From Epiperipatus broadwayi (Eukaryota; Onychophora; Udeonychophora; Euonychophora; Peripatidae), in contig JAQFVV010012396.1 in assembly GCA_028023455.1 (NCBI GenBank), forward strand, positions 7,916,085 through 7,980,084: a stretch of 64,000 bases of DNA, read 5' to 3'. This document shows positions 48,060 through 60,889 of the stretch, piece by piece; position 1 is the first letter of the stretch; every line of letters begins with the position of its first letter. The translations under genes were made by a program, and so were the position numbers. Under the pieces are notes generated by a model. It was given only the letters and a program-made list of their open reading frames with translations, had not been told where the DNA came from and ran no database searches.

Positions 48060-48760
48060 TAATTTGAATTCAGACTTTCAAGCTCCCTATAGCTATCCAC
48101 TCTATCTTATATAACTGATACACATGACCACTACTTGTAAAAAATATAAATAATCTCTAATATATGTATTTTGTCTGAACCAGCATTCATCAATTGGTCT
48201 AAATCATCTCTCACATATATATAATCAATGCTCTGTTTATATTAAGATATCTAATCTTCACATTTTAATGATCAGGCTTTCCCCACCCTACAACTTTTCA
48301 TCCATCCATATTATTAAAAATCTGATGATGGAATGCTCATAGCCCTTGTTGATGCTAATTTTATTGTCATACCCATGTTGACTTCAAGTCACTCTGACCC
48401 CTCACATTTATGACCTTCCTTAATATGTCCATTTAAATACATAGAAAAGGAATGGGCAGAATACAGGTTAAATAAGTAATATTTAAAAACAAGTATATTT
48501 GTCTATACTGAACTTAATGTAATTTGAACTCAGTCTTTAAACTTCTTTTAGCTATCCACTCCATCTTATATAACCAATACACATGACCATATATATGTAA
48601 AAAATAAATGATCTTCAATATACATATTTCATGCTGAATCAGCACTCATCAGTTGATCCAAATCATCTTATACCTCCACCCCTTACATATATATAATCAG
48701 TGCTCAGTTTATATTAAGATAGCAAATCTTCAAATTTTAAAGTATATAATTATTTTTTCT
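48060..48760 (-). mobile_element. RZ1 tandem dimer (459-bp monomer)
   Basis: Two ribozyme segments in the same orientation, with core positions at 48646-48652 and 48187-48193, 459 bp apart. Each is adjoined by a tRNA-like segment (about 48525-48600 and 48065-48150). Between them runs the family-specific tail with 'gggtatgacaataaaatt' and 'agcctgatcattaaaatg'. The upstream ribozyme (48608-48666) is intact in sequence; the downstream one has TTGATGA and a broken stem II. Confidence 0.75.
48608..48666 (-). ncRNA. Hammerhead self-cleaving ribozyme, all core residues intact
   Basis: Reading the minus strand: distal stem I ATGATT; internal loop TGGA; proximal stem I TCAA; core CTGATGA; stem II GTGCT with loop GATTC and AGCAT; core GAAA; stem III TA-TG-TAT (three A-U pairs counting A15.1-U16.1, 2-nt loop); cleavage residue A; then TTGA closing proximal stem I; a single A opposite the internal loop; GATCAT closing distal stem I. 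Predicted cleavage lies between window positions 48619 and 48618. Other copies have CCAA/TTGG where this has TCAA/TTGA, a compensatory C-G to U-A change. The internal loop in stem I facing loop II matches type I hammerheads that use a tertiary contact. The 2-nt stem III loop suggests weak folding as a monomer. Confidence 0.75.
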
Positions 48761-48769
48761 TCAATATTT

Positions 48770-50805
48770 TTGATTTTTTGTTATTGCATTTTCAATGTGG
48801 TGCACCATAATCATAAAAAAGTCATAGGTATGTAGATGGCACCACTCTTACAGTTAAAAATTTCAAGACTCATTAGAAAATTAAAGAATAAATAGAAAAA
48901 TGAAAGTGTGACTAAATGTAAAGAATATAAAGTAACATGACAGGATCAACAGCTAACTTTAAAATTAATAATGAAAGTACACAAGTCTTGGACAGTTTTT
49001 AATTTTTTGAATTTTTCATCCAAATACAAAGGATCCAAGAGTCAAGATTTCAATCCATGATAATTTTGTTTTATACTGAAAATAAATGATAATAAACATC
49101 TTGCTGCTTTTAAACTGAAAATATTTATGGAAAATAAACAAGTGGGTGCTTGATCAATTTAGCATGAGAAGTAAGATTAAAACAGTCCTTTTCTAGTCAT
49201 ACAATAAGATGATCTATATATTAAAAAAACATGTATTGTGCTTGGAAAGTAGGATAGTGAAATAAAAAAGAGCCTGTCCAGCAATTCAATGACTGAATAA
49301 TAAATATATCTTAAGTGCTATTTTAAAACCAAATAGATGATGGTCATTCATATGATCACCATAAATTAATGTTATCATGGTAGCATCTTATAAGATTTTT
49401 TTAAAATATTTAATTGTAAATTCTTATATGCCTTGTTAAACATGGTTAGATACCCTCTGCCTAAATATGGATACCTAGATAATTAGCAATTTAGTTTTCA
49501 TTGAACCTTACTCTAGTGAGATAATGTAACCAATCCAAACAAACCTATTAAGGCAAACTAAACATATTTTACACCACAAGTTTATTAAATTTACACTTGG
49601 CTGTAAATGTAATATTGTTGTAAAAAATGCAAATTATTTATAATAAATTGTGCAGAATAATTAACTATAACAATAAATCTTTCATCTAAAACAAGTTTAG
49701 TTCCCTATTCTAGTGCTACCTTATGCTTATCATAAATGACACTAAATTAGAAATCTGCTCTTGAACAATTAACAGTTTGAATGGTGTTTAATATAAAAAT
49801 TTAGTAAGTAAAACATTTTTAAAAGTTGGGATTGAAAATATTATAAATAATGCAAAATGCCTTCAATTACTCAAAATGTATGATTCATCGCTCCATATTC
49901 ACAAGCTGCCACTTTCAGTAAAACTTGGCTTAATTTCAATAATGTATAAGCCCTCGTAACCAATCGAAATTATTTCAGCTGACATTCCTCAGTAGACCAG
50001 ATGGCATTCATAAATAGAATCATTAAAAAAATAATCTATCAGTGATTAAGTTGAGATGTTTTAATTTGATGTGGATTGAATGTAATTCATTTAATACAAT
50101 GTAACATCCCTAGAAATGTTAACTAAACAAACTCTTTTTTCAACTATTTTACATAGAATGTATATGGAAAAAAGTAAAACTATAGGTAAAATAAATGTTC
50201 ATGTAAAAATTAATGTTATATATTGAAACCATGAAGAGAACATTCTTGGTTGAGATATATGCCAATAATGTGAAAGTCGATTGAGACATTGCATCAATAA
50301 TGTGAAAGATGTGTGACTAACCCTAACTTAACTTGCACTTTGCAATATATACAAGTTTTATATATTTCCACCTAAGCTAAAACTAATCTGTACATTAATA
50401 ATAAACCCATATTTAATAAAATAATAAATAAATTTCTCAGGGTTATTTAATAATATGTGTATTCTTAGTATTATTCTATTTTTATTAATAAAAATCTTTA
50501 AAATATATTGTTTATTTCTACAAAAACTAATTAAGAGTAAATCAATCTGTGTTTTAAAACTAAGGCTAACAATTTTAAATATAAAGTTGATTAATAATTT
50601 ATCTCGGGGTTATATAAAATAAGAAAATAAATATATGGATATAAAGTGTGTTTATGCATCATCCAATATCTTGATATTTAATCCAAATAGATTTTATTTG
50701 TAAGCTAATATCTCAAATATGATCTATTTTATATTGTGAATATGGAGTGATGATGTTTCTTTAAAAATGAGCAAAAGAAGAATATTAACAATTAACAATT
50801 ACTTT
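48770..50805. other. AT-rich interval, no gene recognised
   Basis: No recognised feature. Confidence 0.55.
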
Positions 50806-50809
50806 ATTA

Positions 50810-51445
50810 CTCAGTGAGTTAAATGTGAAGATATTTAAAACTTCACACTTTCAAACCTAAATACTTCAGACTGGCTTAGATATATAGAAAGACCAGGAAA
50901 GAAAAGAGTGGACCACCCTTTTCTTGAAAAATTCTCTGTCTTGTGTTTACGGTTTGATCATTATTCAGACAGCCATCATAACATCTGATTGGCTGTCAAA
51001 CAAGTATTATAATAAGAGTGAAAGGTTTTCAGCCTTTCAATTTAATTTCAACTAACTATCTGTACTTTATATAAAATAAATATTATTTACATATGTTACT
51101 GCAAGTTATAACATCTAAAAACTACTGCATAATAAATCATAGGATTTCACGCTGTATGTTTGTAATTTAGACTCAGTGAGTTAAATGTGAAGATATTTAA
51201 AGCTTCACACTTTCAAACCTAAATACTTTAAACTGACTTAGATATAAAGAAAGACAAGTAAAGAAATGGGTGGACTGCCCTTTTCTTGTAAAAATTCTTT
51301 TCTTGTGTTTACAGTTTGATCATTATTCAGACAGCCATCATAATATCTGATTGGCTGTCAGATAAGTATTATAATAAGCATGAAAGGTTTGCAGCCTTTC
51401 AATTTAATTTCAACTGCACTTTATATAAAATAAATATTATTTATT
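50810..51445. repeat. Direct duplication, about 275 bp units, 362-bp period
   Basis: Both units begin 'ctcagtgagttaaatgtg' (50810 and 51172) and end at 'ttatataaaataaatatt' (about 51088 and 51443). They include a small inverted repeat 'gaaaggtttt..agcctttc'. Differences scattered through the units suggest roughly one-tenth divergence by eye. No coding frame. Unit 2 is followed directly by AT-rich DNA. Confidence 0.9.
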
Positions 51446-53815
51446 ACATAATATAAAATAGATGATAAAAATGAAAAGTAACAATAAGAAAATTATATAA
51501 AATGTTTAATAAATATTAATACTTGTATACTAAATCTAATTTGAATTTGGAATGTGAAAGGACAATAGCATTAAATAGGAATACATTGTTTATTTTTTTA
51601 AAAATAAAACTAATAATTCTCAATTCAAATACTGAGGACAATCATCATCATCATCATCATCATCATAATGATCAATGATAAATGCTCTATGTGTTTTTTA
51701 GTTTGTTTCACTAACTAATCAATTATTAATCAACTTCAATAATGTTAGAGAAGTTTTTACTCTTGTAAGAGAAGCAAGTGCTATTATTGCTTAGCATATT
51801 TAAATGATATTTGCCACATTAGGCTTATTTATTTTACCTCAAGGTCTTTTATTGTATTCATTTGCAGGCTTAAACATTAGAAGTACTACTCTACTAACAA
51901 AATATAACTAGATCATTAGAATGTCTGGTTACATATTGTATAACATTTAACATATTAATACTAAAATATAAAAGTGATGAATAAAATATTTTTTATGGAT
52001 CTACTCATCTTAGTAATGATGATTAACTCCATTTAACTGTGAGATTAAAACTTAAGAAGCCATAAAACATATAATAATTGCAATATAGCATAGTTTTATG
52101 TAAGTTTAATAGTTACTTACATTTATCCAACTCAAATCCAAGGTAAATCACATTTAATCCTATTCAATATCAACAAAAGTACTATTCATTCAAAATATTA
52201 TCTGTACATGAGCATAGTAAACATCTAAGAAAACTTTATTACATTAATAACAACTATAATATTAACTAACTTAGAAACAAGCAATTATGAAAAAATGCAT
52301 TAAATAATACATTGTCAGTTTACTGCACAATTAATTTCATTGTTGTAATATAATCCTTTTTTGGAAACAGCATAATGATTAATAAATTCTATTTATCATA
52401 CTTGTTGATTTAAGGTAAATTACATTCAACACATTAATTCATTTAAGATTGCTTATCACTGGAACATTTATCATATTTAATATTTGCTTTGATAATCCAC
52501 AATTCAGAAGTGGCATTTAAATATTTAGCTTCATAATCCATTGTCCATTGAATGGTATTTAAATATTTATTATGGATAATCTGTAATGCGTTTCTTTAAG
52601 GACTGGATACAAAGTCGTAGTTTGTTACATGCAGCAGTTTAATTCATTTCAGCAGATGTTATAATTTTTTTCAAAAAATTAAAGTTTATTACTTTTTTAA
52701 TTTGAGATATATAATTAATCTATTTATTTAGAGATCTTTAATCCATGGTGCCAGTAATTTTGATTATATCTCAGATAAATCAAAGAGTTTATCATCCATA
52801 ATAAAGTGATTTTCATTATTTTTTGAATCAAAATTTGTTTCTCTAAGTGACAAGTTTATGGAGACACATTTGAGTTGGAAAATTATTGTTTAAAGTTTTT
52901 TCTTACATAATTAAAGATGAGATAAATTTACACTATTGAGATTTAATATTCCCATTTTCTTGAAGTAAAAAGAAATCAATTATTTTATAATATTTTGAAA
53001 ATAAACAGCAGCAATTTATTTGAAGTTAATAAATATATATTTTCAATTATATCAGCTATTTAATATTACTTCCCATTGAAAACAGTGATTTTTGTTGAAG
53101 TTGTGAGACAACATTCCATAAGCCAACCTATCCATTTTTTCACTAACAGTTGACTATTAATAAATGAAATTTCTTGAAATAAAGAATTAATTAATCAATA
53201 ATGTTTTCTAGTTTATTTATTCTTCTTCTAGAACAATGAGAAGACATTTTGTCTAGCAAAGTCAAATATTTAGTTGTTTAGTCTAGCTGATCACCATATG
53301 CATGGCAATCAAAATGGCTATTGAAAAATTTGAACCTATTAAATTATAACTGCAATAAAAAATTTTGAAGACTGTCTGGATTTTCCAAACTTCATCTTGT
53401 ATACAAGTTATCACATGATATCTGGATTACAATATATTCTCCATCATGCATTGGGGTATCTTGATTGTTTGGGAAATACTAGAAGAGATTGTCATGTTTA
53501 TTGCTGGGCAAATGTTAGAGTTAAGAGTTTTTGTATCAATGCATGATAAAAATTTAGTAACACCATTTAAAAATGAAGAAAAAGAAAATAATAATTACAG
53601 ATTTTTTTAATGGCTTCTCTTTCATTTCTGGGTTTTAAACTAATATTACAAAAATTATTTAAAATGAATAAATCATAAAATTATAAAGTTTCCAGATATT
53701 TATTTCAACTAAATTTAAATTGATTTTTTAAATAAATCATTTATTGTTTAATAAATATTCTAGCAACTAAATCAATCTTTGTGTTTTTCTGAAGGTTTTG
53801 GGATGATGGTGTTTT
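51446..53815. other. AT-rich interval with an (ATC)n microsatellite
   Basis: (ATC)9-type microsatellite at 51641-51666. No gene recognised. Confidence 0.6.
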
Positions 53816-53819
53816 AGTT

Positions 53820-54345
53820 GTATATAAATATTGGACTATTTCCATCATATAATATGAACATTAAATGTCTTTAGAAAAATTAAAATCAATTTAAAAATTC
53901 CAAATACATTCAATTGTTAGTAATAGCACACAGGTTAGTGTATGCACAATGTTTCAAGAGGTATTATTCTCCCCTCTTCTTCAGGTATTGCTGGTTTGAT
54001 CAGTGACAGTAGTAGCAGGGGAATTGATTCTGGACCCTTAGATTCTTGAGTATTGAATTTTAAGGTAATGCTCTAACCAACTGAGCCATCCTACCAAAGG
54101 CAGAGAGCATTACTTTAAAATTCAATACTTAAAAATCCAAGGATCCAGATTTGATTCCCATGCTAGTACTGTCAATGGTCAGGTCAGCCACATTGGAAAA
54201 AGAGAAGAGAATAATACATCTCAAAATATTGTGCATATATTAACCTGGGTGCTATTATTAGCAGTTGAATGTATTTGGAATATTTAAATAAAGTTAAATT
54301 TTTCTAAAGACATTCAATACTCATATTAGATCATAAAAATAGTCC
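53820..54345. mobile_element. RZ4 foldback with a tRNA-like sequence at its centre
   Basis: Arms about 53820-54073 and 54105-54345 are complementary with indels. Shared blocks include 'gtattgaattttaa' near the centre and 'tattggactatttccatc' at the outer end. The central minus-strand segment (54018-54095) reads 'ggtaggatggctcagttgg' and 'ttagagcattacctt', a tRNA D-arm/A-box-like start, with 'gggtccagaatcaattcc' as a degraded B-box region. On the minus strand at about 53985-53960, CTGAAGA is followed by AGAGGGG...CCTCTT and GAAAC, a hammerhead-like arrangement. Confidence 0.7.
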
Positions 54346-54349
54346 AATA

Positions 54350-56950
54350 AATAAATACAACTAAATCAATATTTGCTAAATAAAAATTTAAACATGTAAG
54401 CTTCCACATACACAAAATCCAAAAATATGAAACTGTTTACTCTGCACATAAATAAAAATGTAATCTAACTATAATTGCTTTATCTTAAAATATTTTAGTG
54501 TGGTTAACTTAGAGATATAGTTCTATTCCTTATCTCTGTATGAAAGTAGTTTTTGTTTTATGTGTGAGTACTTCTACCTGTTTATACATTTGATATCTTT
54601 GTTCATTAACAAGAGTAATGACAAAATATACGTGTATGTATTTTATACAAGCATCGACAATAAAATCTGCTTTGAAAGTCATTCAAAAATACTTTATAAA
54701 ATTATATTTTCTAATAAATATTAGTATGAGAGGCTATTAAACATTATATTGATTATCTATGACAATGATGAATATATTTGCTTAACTATTTGAATTAAAG
54801 ACAATAAAATTTTTACAGATTTTTAAATATAATAGCCAATTTACAGTGATACTGTAAGGTTACAATATATAAATATATCACTAATAATACATATGCAATA
54901 ATTAAAAAAAAAAAAAGAAATTACTCAGTTCTTTTTTAAATTAGTCTTCTACTTAAGGCAAGTTTAAATCATCTAGGCAATAAGGTATACTATGACAAAA
55001 ATGTAGTTTATCATTGCTTGTCACTTTCTTAATATCATTTATTGTTGCTTTTTTTTTCTTTATCAATTCTTTTTAATCTATTTTGATCTTGAGGCCAAAT
55101 TATAAAATAAAGAACTTATATTAAGATATATAAATCTTTGTATAAATGCTGTCACAAAAACAACTGAGAAATTTTTTTTGATTTATTTAACATAACAATA
55201 GATTTTTTTTTTAGAATTTAATCAAATTCTGCAAAATAAATAACTAGATGAATATAATTTGTTTTATGACATCTTGTTTAAGCACATAAGTAATTGAACT
55301 TTAATTCTATTAGCAAAATAAATATTCATATAAAAAAAAGTTTGAATAATAAAGTGGATTTTATTATATATTTTTTAGTTTATTTTATATTTATGTATTA
55401 AATAGTTTGTATTATTTTATTACCCTGCATGACTTAGTCGAATGGCAGAATCACAGACCCAAAAACTAGATTCTTGGATCTGACTTCAAGTTGACACTTC
55501 TGATGTTTAAACATTAGATAATTTTCTTAGCCATTAAATTATTATACCTATATGTGTGTGTTATATCAAATTATCTCACTTATTAAGAAACCTTTTTGAA
55601 TTAGCTGTTTTAAGGTGCATGCTGTAAACGTTTATTCACTGAGGGTGTAGTTGAAAATTTCTCAATGTTTGAGCTGATTTGATATTTAATATTTATTTCA
55701 GATAGCAGGATGCACTGGAAATATTTTCATATATATATAATAATATTTTAGTAATGATATGAGAACTGAGATTACTAATGATATATATTATAATAGAATG
55801 AGGGAAGTTGGTCATCCCTGAGATGATGAAGATGGAGTGATGGAATCTTAATCCCCAAAATAAATATTTCAAATAATGAAACAATATTTAAAATTTGTAA
55901 GTAACATTAAAATATAATATTTAAGATTTAAGTAAGATATTCAAGATATTATTCAATATCAAAAAAATATATAATTAATGTTATATATTCTATGAGCATG
56001 AGCAGCCTGAATAGAATCCTCTAAGAAATCAGCCCTGTTAACTCCTTAAAGTAACTATGATTAACTATGAATCCATTAGTATTATCAATAAGTATAAATA
56101 AGTTACTCATCATCTTGAATGATTAACAATAAAGATAAATCAACAGTCAATTTGGTGACTGGATTTGCAATGGGTCTAGCTTGGGTATTTATTAAAATAT
56201 TAATCTGGGTGCACAAACTTAATTGCTAATCCACTACAATATACTATAATGTTTTCCATTTTGCTAGGCCTCTAAATGCTAATATAAACTACGCATGAGT
56301 TGATCAAGCTATGTCAAAAAAGAAGAAAGTTGTATTTCTATTTTAAAAACATAGCTATATTTCCTGATCAACTCGGCCTATTAATAGTTGAGAATTATGC
56401 TATTGATGAAATCAGCTTTTAATTTATTTAATATGGGCACCAGGACCTTTTATTCTAAAGAGTCCGCTGAAATAGTCAAATAACGTCTCACGAATAAAAA
56501 AAGAAAAATACTTTTAACTTAATCGGTATTACATCAAACCGTAACGAGAATTATTTTTTTAAGATTATTATTCCTGGGCTTATTCAAACATATTGGCAAA
56601 GGTAAATTACATTTTAAATCTTATTAAACTAATAATAAATTAATAAAAAAAATAATAACTATTATTAATAATGCACAAATGAAAATTGATATTAGAAATA
56701 TTTTTTTTATTATAACAGATTAAAAATCTGTTTAAGTTAAAATGAGAATTCCTAATCAAGCAAATTAGAGAGAACACATATTAATTCAGATGTGAAATAT
56801 TAATAAAATAAATAACAGTTAAACAATTAAAAAGTTCTTGGTTAAATAAGAGTCTCTTGATCAATTAAATTAAAGTCACTATCGGGATCCTTTTATACGT
56901 ATATTTTTAAGAATTGTTTGCAAACGCTTAAATTTGTCACAATCAGGATA
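54350..56950. other. AT-rich interval; one dispersed repeat at 55430-55530
   Basis: 55430-55530 is the better-preserved partner of 44555-44660. No gene recognised. Sequence complexity rises gradually from about 56270 onward. Confidence 0.5.
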
Positions 56951-56960
56951 ATGAAGCATA

Positions 56961-57261
56961 ACTTACCGGTAAGTTTTAGTGAATTCACGATGGTTGTAGA
57001 TAACTATGCATAGTTTTTCGGGGTTAAAATGAGCTCATGGCCTTTGATTATTAGTTGATCTTGCAGTCCATTCTCCTAGTCAGTCATGAAGGCTTTTCTG
57101 GTGTACATCTTCAGGCACGATGTCCACAGAAGCTCCGGTTCACTCCGACATGCCAAATTATTTCAGCGTAGAGCGATCTTGGATGTATTATTGTTATCCA
57201 AGACCAACTAGAGAAACAAACGAAAACAAGACATTCTTCAAACTGACCTCTGCCTTTTATA
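56961..57261 (-). promoter_or_regulatory. GC-richer island: TATA box and 5' splice donor, possible first exon or LTR
   Basis: On the minus strand TATAAAAG (57261-57254) is followed by TCAGTT. About 260 bp of comparatively GC-rich, non-repetitive sequence then ends at CCG|GTAAGT (donor GT at 56966-56965). Several short ORFs open from ATGs but each closes within about 10 codons, so any transcript would have an untranslated first exon. The donor lies in a 14-bp perfect palindrome, ACTTACCGGTAAGT (56961-56974), so the plus strand also shows a consensus donor. An LTR with TATA and downstream leader is an alternative; no partner LTR was found in the window. Confidence 0.35.
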
Positions 57262-57299
57262 CTAGAGGCCCAGTTTTCTGACTTCTGTGCATGCTATTA

Positions 57300-60200
57300 T
57301 CATGGCATTTTTTGGTTCATAATCTTGTAGATTCTTTATAAAATTTACATTATAAAGTTCTCTTTTCTTATCAAGTTTTTCAGCCATCTTTAATTAGCCA
57401 AAATATTTTTACTTTCTCTTATCTTTTTTTTACTTTTGGAATTCTTTTGTTCTCTCCAATTCTACTTTTATTTCTAATTACATTAAAAAAATACGAAAGA
57501 ATACTTTCATTGTACGTTATTTTTTTAAAAAAAAAAAATTATAGTCAAAAAAAAAATCTAAATTTACTTTTTTTTTATTTTTTAGCTTTTACCAAATGCC
57601 AATATATTTGCAACATATATAAATAAACGTTACAATACTAACATAAAAACAATAATGCCGGGATACAATTCTCTGGCCACTTAATACCATTAATGTACTG
57701 GTCAACAATAAACTTAATTTCTAATAGAGACTACACTAAATAAAATGTAGTGCATGGGCTTTAAAGAATAACATTGATTGAATATCATCATCATCACTGG
57801 ATGCCCAAAAACACTAGTATACATCCCCTTTTATATATCAGACCACTATGCTCAAATTTAGTTTAGAAAACATAAGCTCTATTCCTATATTGTGACCAAG
57901 AGATGATGCAATATATAATGTCCTAAACTTTATATAATATAATCTAAAAACCATTTAGAAGTAAATCACTGGAATAATTTTAACAATTAAATACATGTTT
58001 ATTATTAACAATAACAAAAAATGAAGTTAAGGTCTTTAGAATAAGACAATACACATATATTAAATCTTCTGATTTTGGTTAATATACATAAATAGAATGA
58101 CCACATTTATGATTTACAAAATTCAAGTTATTACATTGATTTACATTATGTTCATATAACACACCTATATATATATATATGATTAAAATTTTAAGTTATA
58201 TAAAAATACTATAAATGATTAAAATTTACCTATACATGTCTATAGACACTTGTTGATATATATACACAGAGATGTGCAATACATTTGATGGATATATTTT
58301 AAATATTATATAAAACAAAATTTGATTAAAATTTTACATATAGGTGTGTGCATTTAGCCATTTATGCACACACTGCTGTTTACATCATACAATATTTCAA
58401 TTTGTCAAAATAATAAGAATTACTCAAAATATACTTTCTATACTTAATTCCTTGGTTAAAATACATTAAGAGTATATAAAATTTACATATACATATGTAT
58501 ATCAATAAAATATAGATGATATAAATTACTTATCAAATTCTATCTTTAATGATTACAGTTTCTTATTCTTTTTTTTAAAAGAAATAGTGTCAATTTTTTG
58601 ACATTTAAAATGTTGTTTCCCCCTTAAAATAAGATCATTAATGAATCAATCATTTCATTCAAGCAAAATCTTATTTACTTGCTTTCTTTTAAATATATAA
58701 AATCATCTATGAATTAACTTCTTTATTTTTAATCCAAGCAAAATTATTACTTGCACTATTATTTTTTTAAATATAGATTTTAAACAATTCAAAATTATTC
58801 TCACTTTATATGCATCACTATCACAGGTTGCTTTTAATTATTACATCTTTAAATTAATCTAAAAAGATCTTTAAAATGTCTTTTAAATGACTTATTTTAA
58901 AAAAGCTCACTTTATAAAAATATGATGCAATTCATTTGTCTGTGGTTCATTGCATCTAGATACATCAGCATATGTATAATTTAATTCTTCAAGATTTCTC
59001 TTGATGAGACAGATATAGTCCTCATTGAACTAGGTATAGTCCATATAAATTGGTCTTCAGTGATCTCCTTTCTGTTTAGGATAAACATACTACAGGCAAG
59101 CAAACTGTCTAGGATTGGACTTCATGTTAAGAACACATTTGTAGCAGGCTAGTGAATATAGAAAATGGGTCTGACTTCATGTGAATTAAAACTTTTCAAT
59201 AATGTAACAGTCAGATTTGTACACTCATGCAACAAAATTCAGAGCCCAAGTAAAATATACCAAAGCTGACCAGAGTGAGGTGGTTGAGACCTCTAATCTG
59301 ACCAAATTCCTACTCATCTGCCAGTACTCCAAATTTAACACCTTATGGGTGACATCTCTGAGGCTACACTCAGTCCTCATTTAACCATGAGCTGACATAG
59401 AACAGGTAAAAACATGAGACTTAAGGTCACTACTAACCTAACTAAATGGGTGATATATATAGCACCCAACACTCTATTAATCTTAACTACAGGGATATAC
59501 ACATATAGCATATAAAATCATTAAGAGATTAGAGTAATGGACTGAAATTTAATAATATACTGTAGACTGGATAAAATACTATGGATTGGAGAAGATACTG
59601 TGGATTGGTTTGAACCAGAACCCGAGCAAGAAAGATATGCAACAGTTTATATTTTAAAAGATTTATTAAAACAATAACAAAATATATAAAAGAAAAATGT
59701 CACAATGGCAAGGATTGTATAATATTCACAAGGTATTCACTACAGGAAAGCATTTTACAATGGATGGAACTGTTATCAAGTACATCTGTTCCCTTTTAAA
59801 CATATTACTATACATGTGTGTGTGAGTTGTAGAAGTCATGCCTAATCATTAATATGCTCATCTTATGATTTTGGTTTGCTTAAGTTATAAGTTGATAGCT
59901 TAGTAGAGATGATGAATAGAGATAATTTTAATGGCTGTTATATATACTAATTAAGTGAGCAACTAAATAAACTCAGTATCATACAGATTCAACTTGATAA
60001 TCTAGATTCAAACTCCAGTCTAAAGTTGAATGGTTAATTAATAAGGGAAAAAGAACTGGCTACCCTTAGATTCACATTTATGTGCTATGGCGCTATATAA
60101 AATATTAAAGAAATAAGCTTGCAGTGCAAGTGAGTGATTATTCAAGAGCTTCAGCATCAAATGCTCGGTTTGCTCTGAGACCGACAGTTTGCTGCTATTG

Positions 60201-60775
60201 ATATATGAACATATAAGTTCAGGAACTCATATTGGCTTTAGGAAAAATCTGGGTCCACATGCTCCAGTTCTAATAAAGATAGCCATAACCCAAACTAAAT
60301 AATGGGATGTTTTGCTACATGAACCCATGTAAGATGCAGCAAAATGTAACACATATAAATGTATTATATAAAGACACACCCACAATGCACACAATATATA
60401 TAGAGCAATAAGTATGCATATAATTAATTGCACCTAAAACAGATAGCTTTTATCTGTCAAGCTAATTCAACACAGTTCTTAAAATTAGCATTATAAGTAT
60501 GCTAATAAAATGGGCTTAAACTATATAATAAATAATCTAGTTAAGATCCTGAATCTGCATATAAATATTCATAATTAAGGAGGGAAAGTATATTTGATTG
60601 GATTTAATACAAACATTAGCAAATATACTTTATCATCTCTAGACAATATATCTCCTTCTAACTAATAGATATGGAAGTTATAATATAAAATCAGTTAAGC
60701 AAACCTTGAAAAATACAATTTTACAATATATACAACTATGATAACGAGTGGTCAGCGCGTTCGTTTATTACCAAT
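57300..60775. other. AT-rich interval, no gene recognised
   Basis: About 58920-59480 and 60000-60200 are more complex than the surroundings, without a sustained frame or recognised family. No RT, transposase or tRNA-like feature was found. Confidence 0.5.
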
Positions 60776-60781
60776 ATTATA

Positions 60782-60889
60782 ATTTCGAAACAATGATTCA
60801 ATAAAATAAACAATGCTTATAAAATGTTTAAGTGAAGATTACAATTATCTTCTTTATAAATTACTTAACTAGTTTCATTGTTTCGAAAT
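60782..60889. repeat. Inverted repeat, perfect 15-bp arms
   Basis: ATTTCGAAACAATGA (60782-60796) and its complement (60875-60889) around 78 bp. This may be a small MITE, but no target duplication is evident. Confidence 0.8.

Noticed and set aside
51641-51666. (ATC)n as an RTE 3' tail
   Set aside because: No RTE coding or 3' sequence adjoins it, so it is a simple microsatellite.
60735-60765. tRNA D-arm-like 'gagtggtcagcgcgttcg'
   Set aside because: Only about 18 nt resemble a tRNA; no anticodon arm or T arm follows.
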